Below are positions 16,894 through 26,926 of a DNA stretch of 64,000 bases, piece by piece (the first letter of the stretch is position 1; every line of letters begins with the position of its first letter). Source of the stretch: Algoriphagus aquimarinus. GTDB taxonomy: Bacteria > Bacteroidota > Bacteroidia > Cytophagales > Cyclobacteriaceae. The notes beneath the pieces were generated by a model. It searched no databases. It was not told the origin of the DNA and saw nothing but the letters and a program-made list of their open reading frames with translations. Where the stretch lies: positions 1 to 64,000 of the forward strand of contig NZ_VORW01000014.1 in assembly GCF_007997215.1 (NCBI RefSeq). The letters are read 5' to 3'. The translations under genes and the position numbers were made by a program.

Positions 16894-19782
16894 ATGAAGA
16901 TCAATCTTTCTAATGCTGTCAAATTTGAGAGCAGACACAATGGCCCGACAGATGCAGAAATCTCAGCGATGCTGGAGAAAATCGGAGCCTCATCTTTAGA
17001 GGAATTAATCAACCAAACAGTACCGAAATCTATCCAACTGGATCGCCCGTTGGATCTTCCTGCTGCAAAGTTAGAGTCTGAGTTTTTGAAAGACTTCAAA
17101 AAACTCGCTTCTAAAAACAAGGTTTTCAAGTCATTTATAGGCTTGGGATACTATGACACATTAGTACCTGGTGTGATTTTGAGGAACGTACTTGAAAACC
17201 CAGGATGGTACACTGCCTATACTCCGTATCAGGCAGAAATCGCTCAAGGCCGATTGGAAGCCTTGATCAATTTCCAGACTGTAATCATGGAGTTGACTGG
17301 AATGGAGCTTGCAAATGCTTCACTTCTAGACGAAGGAACTGCTGCTGCTGAGGCGATGAATATGCTTTTTGCAGTGAAACCAAGAGAGAAAAAGAATGCA
17401 ACGAAATTCTTTGTCGACGAAAAAGTATTCCCTCAGACCAAAGCTGTATTAGAAACTAGAGCTGAGCCAGTTGGAATTGAGTTGGTTTTCGGATCAATTG
17501 ATTCTTTGGACTTGACAGATGAGAATCTTTTCGGAGTGCTCTTCCAATACCCAGACGCAGATGGCGAAGCGCGTGATTACTCTGCTATCGTCGCTGCAGC
17601 AAAAGAGAATAATGTGACAACAGCTTTTGCAGCTGATCTTTTAGCATTGACACTATTGACTGCTCCAGGTGAAATGGGCGCTGATGTGGTGATTGGTTCT
17701 TCTCAGAGATTTGGCGTTCCGATGGGCTACGGTGGACCACACGCAGGATTCTTCGCTACTAAGGACGCTTATAAGCGTCAGATTCCAGGTAGAATCATCG
17801 GTGTTTCTCAGGATCGTGAAGGCAACAAAGCTTACAGAATGGCTTTGCAAACACGTGAACAACATATTAAAAGAGAAAAAGCAACTTCAAATATTTGTAC
17901 TGCACAGGTTCTTTTGGCTGTCATGGCTAGCTTCTATGCTGTCTATCACGGACCAAAAGGTCTAAAGAATATTGCACTTAGAACACATGGACTAGCGAAA
18001 CTTACTGCTAAGTCTCTTGAGCATTTGGGTTACGAGGTTACTTCCAAAAATTACTTTGACACCATCAAAGTAAGCATAGAAGCCAAGTCGCTTAATGCAA
18101 TCCAATCTTTAGCACTTTCTGCGGAAATGAATTTCCGTTACGATTACGATACAGTTTTCTTGACTTTTGACGAAGCCAAGACTTTAGAAGATATCGCTTC
18201 AGTAGTGGAGGTTTTTGCGAAAGCAAAAGGAGTAGAAGCCCCAGACCTTTCGGCTTTGGCTTCTGAGATTGAATTAGAATTGCCAGAAGGACTTGTGAGA
18301 ACTTCTGAGTATTTGACTCATCCAGTATTCAATGATTACCAAAGTGAGCACGAGATGCTTCGCTACATCAAGCGTTTGGAGAATAAAGATTTATCGTTGG
18401 TACATTCTATGATTTCTCTAGGCTCATGTACGATGAAGTTAAATGCTACAGCTGAAATGATCCCGGTGACTTGGCCTGAGTTTGGACAGATGCACCCATT
18501 TGCTCCAACCGATCAGACTGCTGGATACCAAGAGCTTTTTGCAAACTTGAGACATTGGTTGAATGAAATCACTGGTTTTGCAGACACGTCCCTTCAGCCA
18601 AATTCTGGCGCGCAAGGTGAATTTGCTGGACTAATGGTAATCCGTGCCTATCACCAGAGCAGAGGTGATCATCACAGAAATATAGCGTTGATCCCAACTT
18701 CCGCTCACGGCACCAACCCTGCTTCCGCTGTCATGGCTGGAATGAAAGTGGTTTTGGTGAAATGTGACGAAAAAGGAAATATTGATCTAGAAGATCTAAA
18801 ATCAAAAGCCACTACTCATTCGAAAGATTTGTCCGCGCTTTTGGTGACTTATCCTTCCACACACGGAGTATTCGAAGTGGCAATTCAGGAAATCTGCGAA
18901 ATCATCCATGAAAATGGTGGACAGGTTTATATGGATGGTGCTAATATGAATGCTCAGGTAGGATTGACTAGCCCAGGCAGAATTGGTGCTGACGTATGTC
19001 ACTTGAATCTTCACAAAACCTTCTGTATCCCTCACGGTGGTGGTGGACCGGGCATGGGGCCGATTTGTGTCGCAAGTCATTTGTCTCCTTTCCTTCCAGG
19101 CAATCCTTTGGTGAAAGCAGGTGGTGAGCAGGCTGTATCTTCTATTTCGGCGGCACCTTATGGTAGCGCGAGCATTTTGCCAATCTCTTACGCGTACATC
19201 GCTATGATGGGCGGAGATGGCTTGACAAATGCTACGAAAATGGCAATCCTAAATGCTAACTACATTAAGGAAAGATTGAAAGATCATTTCCCGATTTTAT
19301 ATACAGGTACTCAGGGAAGAGCAGCTCACGAGATGATTGTGGATTGCAGAGCTTTCAAAGAAGTTGGAGTGGAAGTAGAAGATATCGCTAAGCGTTTGAT
19401 GGATTATGGATACCATGCGCCTACAGTGTCTTTCCCAGTAGCGGGCACCTTAATGATTGAACCTACTGAATCTGAGACTAAGGCTGAATTGGATAAATTC
19501 TGTGATGCGTTGCTTTCTATTCGCGCAGAGATCCAAGAGATCGAAGATGGAGTAGCTGATCGAGTAGAAAACGTATTGAAAAATGCACCTCACACGGCGA
19601 TGATGGTTCTTACAGACAAGTGGGAATTACCATATTCTCGAGAAAAAGCTGTTTATCCTCTTGACTATGTGAAAGGAAATAAATTCTGGCCAACCGTACG
19701 AAGAATTGATTCTGCATTCGGAGACAGAAACCTGATCTGTAGCTGTATTCCAGTGGAAGATTATGCTAGTGAAGAAGTTTAA
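16894..19782 (+). CDS. gcvP: Glycine dehydrogenase (decarboxylating), full-length P protein
   Basis: The pyridoxal-phosphate subunit of the glycine cleavage system; it decarboxylates glycine and loads the aminomethyl group on lipoylated GcvH. At 962 residues it is the fused form in which the two halves seen separately in some bacteria are joined. The N half has the motif [20 protein letters not shown] and [16 protein letters not shown]; the C half has the PLP site [18 protein letters not shown] with Lys708. gcvH and gcvT are not in the window, but lipA, which makes the lipoyl group the system needs, is the next housekeeping gene downstream on the opposite strand. No glycine riboswitch is evident upstream. 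A strong terminator follows. Confidence 0.98.
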   Translation: MKINLSNAVKFESRHNGPTDAEISAMLEKIGASSLEELINQTVPKSIQLDRPLDLPAAKLESEFLKDFKKLASKNKVFKSFIGLGYYDTLVPGVILRNVLENPGWYTAYTPYQAEIAQGRLEALINFQTVIMELTGMELANASLLDEGTAAAEAMNMLFAVKPREKKNATKFFVDEKVFPQTKAVLETRAEPVGIELVFGSIDSLDLTDENLFGVLFQYPDADGEARDYSAIVAAAKENNVTTAFAADLLALTLLTAPGEMGADVVIGSSQRFGVPMGYGGPHAGFFATKDAYKRQIPGRIIGVSQDREGNKAYRMALQTREQHIKREKATSNICTAQVLLAVMASFYAVYHGPKGLKNIALRTHGLAKLTAKSLEHLGYEVTSKNYFDTIKVSIEAKSLNAIQSLALSAEMNFRYDYDTVFLTFDEAKTLEDIASVVEVFAKAKGVEAPDLSALASEIELELPEGLVRTSEYLTHPVFNDYQSEHEMLRYIKRLENKDLSLVHSMISLGSCTMKLNATAEMIPVTWPEFGQMHPFAPTDQTAGYQELFANLRHWLNEITGFADTSLQPNSGAQGEFAGLMVIRAYHQSRGDHHRNIALIPTSAHGTNPASAVMAGMKVVLVKCDEKGNIDLEDLKSKATTHSKDLSALLVTYPSTHGVFEVAIQEICEIIHENGGQVYMDGANMNAQVGLTSPGRIGADVCHLNLHKTFCIPHGGGGPGMGPICVASHLSPFLPGNPLVKAGGEQAVSSISAAPYGSASILPISYAYIAMMGGDGLTNATKMAILNANYIKERLKDHFPILYTGTQGRAAHEMIVDCRAFKEVGVEVEDIAKRLMDYGYHAPTVSFPVAGTLMIEPTESETKAELDKFCDALLSIRAEIQEIEDGVADRVENVLKNAPHTAMMVLTDKWELPYSREKAVYPLDYVKGNKFWPTVRRIDSAFGDRNLICSCIPVEDYASEEV

Positions 19783-19802
19783 TATACTCTCATTCTAGAA
19801 TG

Positions 19803-19830
19803 AAAAGGCTGCCATATGGTAGCCTTTTTT
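19803..19830. terminator. Terminator between gcvP and the convergent membrane gene
   Basis: AAAAGGCTGCC (19803-19813) pairs with GGTAGCCTTTT (19818-19828) around ATAT, with one G.T pair, followed by T7. The A run on its left lets it serve the minus-strand gene too. Confidence 0.85.
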
Positions 19831-19834
19831 TGGT

Positions 19835-20146
19835 TTATAGTAATGGAATTTTATCGTCTTCTGAGAATTGAATTTCCAAACCTCCAATTTTTGAAGCCAC
19901 AAAATTATAGACTATTGCTCCTAATGCCCCTACGATAAAACCTATAATTCCATAAATAATCGGGAAGACTATCGCCATTCCAATCCCCAACCCTAGGCCA
20001 TAAGAATACATTTCATCACCTAACAGACCTGAGAATATGGAAAAGAAAAGCGCATAAAATATTCCAATCACAAAGCCTAAAACGCCAAGTGTCAAGCTGT
20101 AAATTTTTGCAGCGGAAGAAACTCCGATTTTTTCAATTTTTACCAT
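19835..20146 (-). CDS. Small membrane protein of unknown function
   Basis: A 103-residue protein starting MVKIEKIGVSSAAKIYSLTL. The start at 20146 is chosen because the longer frame adds an unlikely hydrophobic leader and would run to within 38 nt of lipA. Two hydrophobic hairpin-like regions, at about 15-45 and 50-85, are rich in Gly and are followed by a short charged tail (IQFSEDDKIPLL). The pattern KIGVxSxAKIxG...GIxGFIxGxxGAxxYN is like that of DUF3566-type membrane proteins; this is a resemblance, not a firm assignment. Nothing in the neighbourhood suggests a role. It lies between gcvP (convergent) and the lipA terminator. Confidence 0.65.
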   Translation of the reverse strand: MVKIEKIGVSSAAKIYSLTLGVLGFVIGIFYALFFSIFSGLLGDEMYSYGLGLGIGMAIVFPIIYGIIGFIVGALGAIVYNFVASKIGGLEIQFSEDDKIPLL

Positions 20147-20212
20147 TTGGTTGTAGTTTATTGTGAATTCTATCCATTCTATTAGACATGAAAATATTGA
20201 AAAATTAGGAAT

Positions 20213-20239
20213 AAAAAAGCACACCCGAAAGTGTGCTTT
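20213..20239 (-). terminator. Terminator after lipA
   Basis: AAAGCACAC (20216-20224) pairs with GTGTGCTTT (20231-20239) around CCGAAA; the A run at 20213-20218 is a T run on the minus strand. It lies 23 nt past the lipA stop. Confidence 0.85.
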
Positions 20240-20261
20240 AAATTTTCACGAGCTGACAAAT

Positions 20262-21140
20262 TTATACGTTCACGTGTCTCTCTGCATGGTAAGATGATCT
20301 CACCAACGGACCAGACTCTACGTATTTCAATCCTCTTGCCAGACCTTCTTCTCTGTATTCTGCAAAAAGATCTGGATGTATAAACTCAGCAACTTCTATG
20401 TGCATTTTGGTAGGCTGAAGGTATTGTCCCAGCGTCAGGATATCACAGCCATGCTCTACTAGGTCATCCATCGCTTTTAATACTTCTTCTTTTTTCTCTC
20501 CGAGACCTAGCATCATACCAGTTTTAGTTCTTTTACCAAACTCCTTGGTCAATTTGGTCTGTTCCAATGAGCGGGCGTATTTTGCTTGTGGGCGAACTCT
20601 TCTATAAAGACTTTCCACTGTTTCCATATTATGAGAAACAACTTCCTGACCAGCACTGATCATTCGATATAATGCATCCCAATTTGATTTCACATCTGGA
20701 ATAAGTGTTTCGATAGTAGTCTCAGGAGAAAGCTCTTTAGTCTGAACGACCGTTTGATACCATATTTCAGCACCTTTATCTTTCAGCTCATCTCGATTCA
20801 CAGAAGTCAAAACAGCATGTTTTACTCCCATGAGTTTTATAGCCTCGGCTACTCTTCTAGGTTCGTCAGTATCATACTCCGGCGGTCGGCCAGTCGCTAC
20901 TGCACAAAATGAGCAGGAACGCGTACATACATTTCCTAAAATCATAAAGGTAGCAGTGCCAGCACCCCAGCATTCGCCCATATTTGGGCAATTGCCGCTT
21001 TCACAGATAGTATGAAGCTTATGCTCGTCTACTAACTTGCGGACTTTGGCGTATTCTTTTCCTACCGGGAGTTTCACTCTAAGCCAATCAGGCTTTTTTC
21101 TTCGAGTTGCTTCTTCGGTAATAACAGGTAATTCTATCAT
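20262..21140 (-). CDS. lipA: Lipoyl synthase
   Basis: Radical-SAM enzyme that inserts two sulfurs into protein-bound octanoyl groups, making lipoamide for the 2-oxoacid dehydrogenases and GcvH. The 292-residue length is normal. The auxiliary cluster ligands are Cys46, Cys51 and Cys57 ([12 protein letters not shown]), the radical-SAM cluster ligands Cys72, Cys76 and Cys79 (CTRSCSFC), and the C-terminal RSSY segment that supplies the auxiliary-cluster Ser is present. All catalytic parts are intact. Single gene; no lipB nearby. Confidence 0.98.
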   Translation of the reverse strand: MIELPVITEEATRRKKPDWLRVKLPVGKEYAKVRKLVDEHKLHTICESGNCPNMGECWGAGTATFMILGNVCTRSCSFCAVATGRPPEYDTDEPRRVAEAIKLMGVKHAVLTSVNRDELKDKGAEIWYQTVVQTKELSPETTIETLIPDVKSNWDALYRMISAGQEVVSHNMETVESLYRRVRPQAKYARSLEQTKLTKEFGKRTKTGMMLGLGEKKEEVLKAMDDLVEHGCDILTLGQYLQPTKMHIEVAEFIHPDLFAEYREEGLARGLKYVESGPLVRSSYHAERHVNV

Positions 21141-21194
21141 TGATTTCTGATTTGATACAAAGGTAACTCAGCAAAGGGCAAAACCCAAGTTGAC

Positions 21195-21923
21195 CTACTG
21201 TCTGAACCCGTAGAAAAACGTGAAGTACGCGGACTGGAACAACTGTCGATTTTCTGTAGTCGGGATCAAAGGGATTTCTTTGGTGAAACCTTCAAGCATG
21301 TATCCAAGTTCCAATCCCATTGCATTAGAGCGAAAAACTCCAAATTCAAAGGATAGTGCGGCTTTAAGATTTGCACCGATAGCAAACTCTGATTGTCCTA
21401 TACCTTCGAAAAGCCTTCCAGTGCCCAAAATATTAAACCGGCTTTGATGAATCTCCGGATTGTATTGCTCTCGTACCGTTTCTACTCGGTTCAGGGCATA
21501 TTCTATATAATAAGGAGCGATTATACCAAAAGATGGCCCGATCGCCGCAAGTGCAGAAACCTGTACACCTTGATTGGGAGCTTTTTTGAAAAGAATTATT
21601 TCACGCCCGTATTGCGGCCTGATGGAATAGAGGTAATTCGACTTTCCAAAAATATAGCTGTTGCCGAGCACTGTATTGTAGCGGATTTCCTTTGGGTTTT
21701 TGACATTGGAAAATTCCACAGCCCAAAAACTAAATTGGGTGTCGTCAATTCGTGTTCCTGCTTTGAATACAAGACCTCCTATCAGTCCCCCGTTAGTGTT
21801 TTTGTTGCCGCCAAACATATATTCCTTATCGTAATCATAGTTGCCGATATCTTCTCTCTGGGCAAAAGATTCAATGGAAAAGGAAAGTAAAAGAAGAGGT
21901 AAAATGAATTTCAGCTTGGTCAT
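21195..21923 (-). CDS. Predicted outer-membrane protein of unknown function
   Basis: A 242-residue protein with a Sec signal peptide (residues 1-21, ending SFAQ). The mature part has many aromatic-rich, alternating strands and ends YFTFFYGFRQ, with a C-terminal aromatic pattern as in outer-membrane beta-barrels. No named family is recognised. It is divergent from the OsmC-like gene; CAAAAATA at 21934-21941 gives a perfect minus-strand -7 box (TATTTTTG) 11 nt before its start. That would make a very short leader, so the box is only a candidate. Predicted location: outer membrane. Confidence 0.7.
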   Translation of the reverse strand: MTKLKFILPLLLLSFSIESFAQREDIGNYDYDKEYMFGGNKNTNGGLIGGLVFKAGTRIDDTQFSFWAVEFSNVKNPKEIRYNTVLGNSYIFGKSNYLYSIRPQYGREIILFKKAPNQGVQVSALAAIGPSFGIIAPYYIEYALNRVETVREQYNPEIHQSRFNILGTGRLFEGIGQSEFAIGANLKAALSFEFGVFRSNAMGLELGYMLEGFTKEIPLIPTTENRQLFQSAYFTFFYGFRQ

Positions 21924-21993
21924 TCGAATTGGTCAAAAATATAGCCCTATTTTTGGGTGTTAGTATTTTAACTGATTTTAAAAATAAGAGTTT

Positions 21994-22398
21994 ATGCCCA
22001 CTATAAAAAGTTCATATTTAGGGAATTTGAGAACCGAGTCTGAGCACTTGCAATCAAGCGTGAAAATACTGACTGATGCTCCCATAGATAATAACGGAAA
22101 AGGAGAAGCTTTTTCTCCGACTGATCTGGTAGCTAGTGCTTTAGGAAGTTGCATGATTACCATTATGGGAATCGTGGCTAATCGTGATTCAGTTTCATTG
22201 GAAGGATTAACTTGGGAAGTGACGAAAATAATGCAGTCATCGCCACGAAAAATAAGTGAAATCATTATTGATTTTCACTGGGATAGTCCGAGTAGTGATC
22301 CGGCGATGATCCAAAAATTAAAAAATTCAGCTAGGACTTGTCCTGTAGCATTAAGCTTGGATCCAGAGATTAAGCAGACACTGAATTTCAATTTCTAA
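21994..22398 (+). CDS. OsmC-family peroxidase-like protein
   Basis: A 134-residue protein of the OsmC/Ohr fold, which reduces organic hydroperoxides with a pair of cysteines. The two expected cysteines are present: Cys53 in ALGSCMITIMG and Cys116 in ARTCPVALSL. The segment GEAFSPTDLVASALGSC is a standard OsmC signature. Length and both catalytic residues fit the YhfA/OsmC branch more than Ohr. A TATTTTTG box (21948-21955) lies 38 nt upstream and is a good candidate -7 element, though no clear -33 TTG sits at the best distance. Single gene. Confidence 0.88.
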   Translation: MPTIKSSYLGNLRTESEHLQSSVKILTDAPIDNNGKGEAFSPTDLVASALGSCMITIMGIVANRDSVSLEGLTWEVTKIMQSSPRKISEIIIDFHWDSPSSDPAMIQKLKNSARTCPVALSLDPEIKQTLNFNF

Positions 22399-22549
22399 AT
22401 GAAACAGTACAGGACAATGGAAATCTAGAATTTGTCAGACCCTATCGAGGATGCTACATCTGTCTTCGCTCTTCCAACCTTCAAACTAAAGAAATTAAGT
22501 TTGCTGGCGTTATTTAGAACAAATGTAAAAGTATATAAACCCATCTATT

Positions 22550-23458
22550 ATGAGCTATTTATTTGAATCCTTCAAGGACTGGAAAAGCTATTGTGAAGAG
22601 AAAAATCTATCCTTACCTGAGTCTGTCATCGAATATGAAGTAGATCAAAAAAACGGAACTGATGATAAGATTAAAGCTGGTCTTCTTCAGGCTTATGGCG
22701 TGATGAAAGATGCAGTGAAGACTGGACTGGAAGAAGAAATGACCTCTCGCTCGGGGATGATTAACAATGGAGCCAAGAAAGTATTTAACCATCCACTTTC
22801 TGTCCTCTCTCCAGAATTTCAAAAGCTGATCTCACGGGCACTGGCTGCCAAAGAAGTTAATTCCTGCATGGGTAGAGTGGTAGCAGCACCTACAGCGGGT
22901 GCAAGCGGCATCCTACCAGGAACGTTAGTTACGCTTCAAGAAATTCATGGATTAAGTGATGAGCAAATAGTTGAAGGGCTCCTTGTAGGTGCTGGGATTG
23001 CTTTGATAATTGAAGAAAAAGCAAGCTTAGCCGGAGCTGTAGGGGGATGTCAAGCTGAAACAGGTTCAGCAGCAGCTATGGCTTCAGGTGCTATTGTATA
23101 TTGCTTGGGTGGAAATACTGATCAGATTTTCAATGCGGTGGCAATTACGATACAGTGCATGCTAGGACTAGTATGTGATCCTGTAGCTGGATTAGTGGAA
23201 GTGCCTTGTGTAGTGCGAAATGCAAGTGCAGCTGCTATTGCTTTTAGCTCGGCTCAGATAGCTTTGGCAAATGTTAGCGCCGTGATCCCTGTAGATGAAT
23301 GTATAGACGCAATGGGTGAAGTAGGCGCATCTATGGAAAGTAGATACAAGGAAACAGCTATGGGTGGATTAGCAGCTACATTGACTGGTCAGTCCATCGC
23401 TGAGCGGATTCTGATAAAAGATATAGAAATCTTACCTGACGAAGAGTTAGAGGAATAG
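22550..23458 (+). CDS. sdaAA: L-serine dehydratase, iron-sulfur type, alpha subunit
   Basis: Deaminates L-serine to pyruvate using a 4Fe-4S cluster. The 302-residue protein corresponds to the alpha (catalytic) half of the fused enterobacterial enzyme. Cysteines available for the cluster include Cys106 (NSCMGRVV), Cys203 and Cys209 (IQCMLGLVC) and Cys220 (VEVPCVVRN); the APTAGASGILPG segment at 113-124 binds substrate. The beta subunit is not adjacent, so it must be elsewhere, or this protein works with an unlinked partner. The 3' end overlaps the convergent membrane-protein gene by 12 nt. Identity is firm at the family level. Confidence 0.9.
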   Translation: MSYLFESFKDWKSYCEEKNLSLPESVIEYEVDQKNGTDDKIKAGLLQAYGVMKDAVKTGLEEEMTSRSGMINNGAKKVFNHPLSVLSPEFQKLISRALAAKEVNSCMGRVVAAPTAGASGILPGTLVTLQEIHGLSDEQIVEGLLVGAGIALIIEEKASLAGAVGGCQAETGSAAAMASGAIVYCLGGNTDQIFNAVAITIQCMLGLVCDPVAGLVEVPCVVRNASAAAIAFSSAQIALANVSAVIPVDECIDAMGEVGASMESRYKETAMGGLAATLTGQSIAERILIKDIEILPDEELEE

Positions 23459-23908
23459 GTTTTTAATAAAGGGAACTGCTAACAGATGATCTATACTCAA
23501 ACTAAAAACCACCGCCCAAAGGCAGGCACTCCAAAACATATGTAAATAAATGTGTCTTTTTTTGACGCCAAATGAAACCATTATTAGTGTCCCTCCGATT
23601 GGAGTAAGAAGCATTGGTGTAAAGAATGCGATACCGATTTCACCGTATTTTCCCCAAAGCTGAACTATCCTCCTATTCTTCTTTGAGAATACAAGTTTCG
23701 GTTTTGTAGAGATTTTTTCATCAAAAAGATTCTTGAGTCTAGTTCCTATTAATGTGAAAATAACTACGCTGGTCATCATTCCTGCAACAGTCACTAACAC
23801 ATTTTCCCATACGCTATACCCAGCTGCTGATCCTAAAATTGGCCCAGCAAGAAACTTGAACCAACATAGAAAGTAGATTCCCAATAATGTAAGAATAGAT
23901 TCCATCAT
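23447..23908 (-). CDS. Small multidrug-export-like membrane protein
   Basis: A 153-residue integral membrane protein with about four hydrophobic segments (near 3-25, 35-58, 90-112 and 120-142) separated by a basic loop KNLFDEKISTKPKLVFSKKN. The arrangement and the motif GIAFFTPMLLTPIGGTLIM, with paired prolines between helices, resemble the family annotated as small multidrug export proteins (Sm_multidrug_ex), whose real substrates are mostly untested. Its start overlaps the antiporter stop by 4 nt (ATGA), so it is translationally coupled to that gene and likely serves the same transcript starting at upp. Confidence 0.65.
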   Translation of the reverse strand: MMESILTLLGIYFLCWFKFLAGPILGSAAGYSVWENVLVTVAGMMTSVVIFTLIGTRLKNLFDEKISTKPKLVFSKKNRRIVQLWGKYGEIGIAFFTPMLLTPIGGTLIMVSFGVKKRHIYLHMFWSACLWAVVFSLSIDHLLAVPFIKNLFL

Positions 23909-24843
23909 AATAGGAAGAACAAGTAGGCAAAGTAACTTAGCAAGAGCAGAGAACCTTCAACTTTTGAAACTCGCATCTTCGTACGCATCAACACGAATAG
24001 AAAGAGAGTAATTCCAAGCATCCATAAGAAATCAAAATCAATAAATGCTTGCGACACGCCAATCGGCTTAATGATCGCCGTAATACCTATAATAGATAGA
24101 ATATTCATGATATTACTGCCTAGAATATTACCTAACGCTAAATCCGTTCGCTTCGATAAGGCTGCAATAATAGAGGTGATAAGTTCGGGTAAGCTTGTCC
24201 CAATGGCAATAATGGTCACTCCAATTATGCGCTCCGAAACTCCGAACTCTCTGGATATTTTCACGGCGTTATTGACTAATAGTTCAGATCCAAGGTACAA
24301 ACCTATTACCCCACCTATAAACAAGGCAATGGATGCAAACCAAGAGTAGTTTTTCACCTGCTCTATTTCCTCTTCTACTTCCGTATTATCAACTAGATCT
24401 GCTCCCGGGCTTTTAAAAAGGTAGATGTTAAATGCAATGAATAATCCTAAAAGCAGGATGCCTTCCCAAAATCCGATGAGCCCATTGTAGCTTAAGCCGT
24501 AGAAAAGAATGGACACCAGCAACGTAACCAAATAGTCAAATCGGATATGCGTTTTTCGGATTAGGATGGGATAAAATATCCCGCTAATTCCTAGTACCAA
24601 AGCAATATTGGCAATATTGGATCCAATCACATTTCCAATAGAAATATCACTATTTCCCTTGAGTGCGGCATTTACACTTACTAAAAGCTCTGGTGCAGAT
24701 GTACCAAAAGCTACCACAGTCATCCCGATTAGTCCAGCACTCATCCCCAGCTTTACTGCCATTGCGGAAGCGCCGTCTACAAGAATTTTACCTCCGTAAA
24801 GTAAAATGACCAAACCAAGAAATAATAGGAAATAAGGTAGCAT
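23905..24843 (-). CDS. Calcium/sodium antiporter-like CaCA-family exchanger
   Basis: A 312-residue cation exchanger with about ten membrane helices. The two inverted alpha repeats carry the ion-binding motifs GTSAPEL (47-53) with GNVIGSNIANI, and GTSLPEL (215-221) with GNILGSNIMNI; both acidic residues are present. An acidic cytoplasmic loop lies between (about 150-165). Family members exchange Ca2+ (or K+) for Na+ or H+; the ion is not fixed by sequence. An ATG at 24885 is in frame, but ATG 24843 is preferred because it starts right after the upp stop and gives a normal N-terminus. Confidence 0.88.
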   Translation of the reverse strand: MLPYFLLFLGLVILLYGGKILVDGASAMAVKLGMSAGLIGMTVVAFGTSAPELLVSVNAALKGNSDISIGNVIGSNIANIALVLGISGIFYPILIRKTHIRFDYLVTLLVSILFYGLSYNGLIGFWEGILLLGLFIAFNIYLFKSPGADLVDNTEVEEEIEQVKNYSWFASIALFIGGVIGLYLGSELLVNNAVKISREFGVSERIIGVTIIAIGTSLPELITSIIAALSKRTDLALGNILGSNIMNILSIIGITAIIKPIGVSQAFIDFDFLWMLGITLFLFVLMRTKMRVSKVEGSLLLLSYFAYLFFLL

Positions 24844-24850
24844 GTAGTAA

Positions 24851-25495
24851 TTAAAGTTTTGGGCCAAAAGCAAGATCTCCAGCATCGCCTAATCCAGGGA
24901 CAATGTAGGATTGGTGATTCAATTTCTCGTCAATAGCTCCAAGCCAAAGCGAATAGGAGCACGAGATATTTTTACTGAGGTATTCTATGCCCTCAGGAGC
25001 TGCAATTACTGCAGCAATGTGAATGTGTTTTGGTGTACCGTAAGAAAGAATAGATTGAATCGATTCTACTAGAGATTTACCAGTAGCAAGCATTGGGTCA
25101 GCAAGAATGATTATTCTGCCCTCTACGCTTGGACTAGCGTGATAGCCCAATTGCACAGTGATTTCTCCTGCCTGACTCTCATCTCTAAAAGCACCAATAA
25201 ATCCACTATCTGCCTGATCGAAATAGCTTAAAAAACCATTGTAAAACGGCAATGATGCCCTCATCACAGAAATGATTACAGGTTGCTCTATTGGATTCAG
25301 TGCAGACGAGGTGGTAAGGGGAGTATCTATTACTTCCGAGCAATATTCAAATGACTTGGATATTTCATAAGCCATTATTTCGCCCATCCGCTCTAAGTTT
25401 CTTCGAAAGCGCATTCTATCATTTTGAATGCGGACGTCTCTCATTTCTCGCAGGAAGCGATTGGCTAGTGATGGTGTATCAGATAGAACAAACAT
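24851..25495 (-). CDS. upp: Uracil phosphoribosyltransferase
   Basis: Salvages uracil with PRPP to UMP in the cytoplasm. The 214-residue protein shows the PRPP loop LADPMLATGKS at 131-141 and the C-terminal uracil-binding segment GLGDAGDLAFG. SVMRASLPF near 77-85 is the second family signature. It is the first gene of a run upp - antiporter - small membrane protein. A terminator-like hairpin separates it from the ABC exporter genes upstream. Confidence 0.95.
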   Translation of the reverse strand: MFVLSDTPSLANRFLREMRDVRIQNDRMRFRRNLERMGEIMAYEISKSFEYCSEVIDTPLTTSSALNPIEQPVIISVMRASLPFYNGFLSYFDQADSGFIGAFRDESQAGEITVQLGYHASPSVEGRIIILADPMLATGKSLVESIQSILSYGTPKHIHIAAVIAAPEGIEYLSKNISCSYSLWLGAIDEKLNHQSYIVPGLGDAGDLAFGPKL

Positions 25496-25510
25496 GCTGC
25501 GAAGATAAAA

Positions 25511-25532
25511 TAAAAACTCGGGCTGATAGCCC
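25511..25532 (-). terminator. Terminator after the ABC exporter genes
   Basis: GGGCT (25520-25524) pairs with AGCCC (25528-25532) around GAT; on the minus strand the hairpin is followed by GAGTTTTTATTTTAT. The stem is short, so strength is uncertain. Confidence 0.55.
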
Positions 25533-25615
25533 AGATTATATGGTCAATAATTCATAGGCTTCAATCGAAGCTGTTTTCTGTGCAGCTTTTGACAAAGCCA
25601 GGTATGCCTGAATGA

Positions 25616-26926
25616 TCAATTATTGGTTTTGATCCATTTCCAAAGCGTCTTGTAACTTGGCTTAGTTCCATGCATGAGAATCCCGATTCTGTAGATTTTC
25701 CCAGCTACCCAGGTTGTAAATAGAAAACCCGCAATCAATAACCCCATTGAAAGCATAAGTTCCCAAAATGGCACACCGTAGCTGACCCTTCCCATCATAG
25801 CAATTGGAGAAGTCAACGGAACGACTGAAAGCCAAAATGAGGTAGTACTATTTGGGTCATTCAGAACAAACACAAACAAGCCCATGTAGGCAACGATCAA
25901 AGGAATAGTCACTGGCAACATAAACTGCTGCGCATCTGAAGGAGCATCTACCGCAGATCCAATTGCTGCAAACAAGGCTCCGTATAGTAAATATCCTCCC
26001 AAGAAGTAAAAGACAAAACTTAAGACAATCTGAATGTAGTTGATACCTGAAAGCACTTGAAGAATCTCACCCATGTCAGTGTTTTGGGCTAACCCTTGAG
26101 CCAATTCAGGATTGGCCATTTCCATAGCTTGCTGCTGTGGCATCTGCATTCCGAGGAACCCAGTAACGATGGTGGTAAGGGTACCAATTAGTACAATCCA
26201 AATCAAAAGTTGCGTGAGTCCTACTCCAGCGATCCCAATAATTTTGCCAAGCATCAGCTGAAATGGCTTAAGTGAGGAAACTAAAATCTCTACGATTCTA
26301 CTGGACTTTTCCTCAATGACCCCTTGCATAATCTGATTTCCATAGATGAAAATAAACATGTAGATCAGTATACCTGCCACAAAGCCTATCGCATAGTTCA
26401 CTGTGGCATCGCTCACCGTCTCCGTTCCTTCATCATCCATTGTGATGGACTTAATCGCAACTTTCGTTCGGACGTCGTTGATGATTTTGGGATCAATCCC
26501 GCTTTCAAACAGTCGTTGCTCTTCGATTTTCTTTCGCAGATTGTTCTCCAAATAGCTAATCAAACTCATACTTGGATTCTCTTCTCCGTAGAATGAAATC
26601 CCAACAGGGTCTTTTATATCAAATTCCGGAATGTGCAGAAAACCATAGCGGCTCCCTTCCTGTACCAGGGTCTTCGCTTCTTCGGGACTTGCATCTGAAA
26701 AGGAAAACGCATATTGCTCCGAGCTCTCTAGGAAAAACAATTTATTGTCATCTACTACTTCAATAATTCGTAGAGCCTGATTATCCTCCTCCTCTAAAGC
26801 TATCCACACGAAAACTCCCATGATCGCCGGGAAAATTAATGGCGTTAATAAAGTAACGAGTAAAAAAGATTTCTTTTTGACACGTGATACATACTCACGC
26901 TGAATAACTAACCAGATCTTATCCAT
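25616..26926 (-). CDS. ABC exporter permease, NatB-like
   Basis: A 436-residue permease of the ABC-2 type. One membrane helix lies near the N-terminus (about 20-42), then a large extracytoplasmic loop of about 130 residues, then five or more hydrophobic segments from about 177 onward. The order matches NatB/YhaP proteins, which with an ATPase partner export Na+ or drugs; the substrate here is not known. The ATPase gene overlaps its start by 8 nt, so the two subunits are translated together. A 27-codon TTG-initiated frame begins across its stop codon (see findings). Confidence 0.87.
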   Translation of the reverse strand: MDKIWLVIQREYVSRVKKKSFLLVTLLTPLIFPAIMGVFVWIALEEEDNQALRIIEVVDDNKLFFLESSEQYAFSFSDASPEEAKTLVQEGSRYGFLHIPEFDIKDPVGISFYGEENPSMSLISYLENNLRKKIEEQRLFESGIDPKIINDVRTKVAIKSITMDDEGTETVSDATVNYAIGFVAGILIYMFIFIYGNQIMQGVIEEKSSRIVEILVSSLKPFQLMLGKIIGIAGVGLTQLLIWIVLIGTLTTIVTGFLGMQMPQQQAMEMANPELAQGLAQNTDMGEILQVLSGINYIQIVLSFVFYFLGGYLLYGALFAAIGSAVDAPSDAQQFMLPVTIPLIVAYMGLFVFVLNDPNSTTSFWLSVVPLTSPIAMMGRVSYGVPFWELMLSMGLLIAGFLFTTWVAGKIYRIGILMHGTKPSYKTLWKWIKTNN

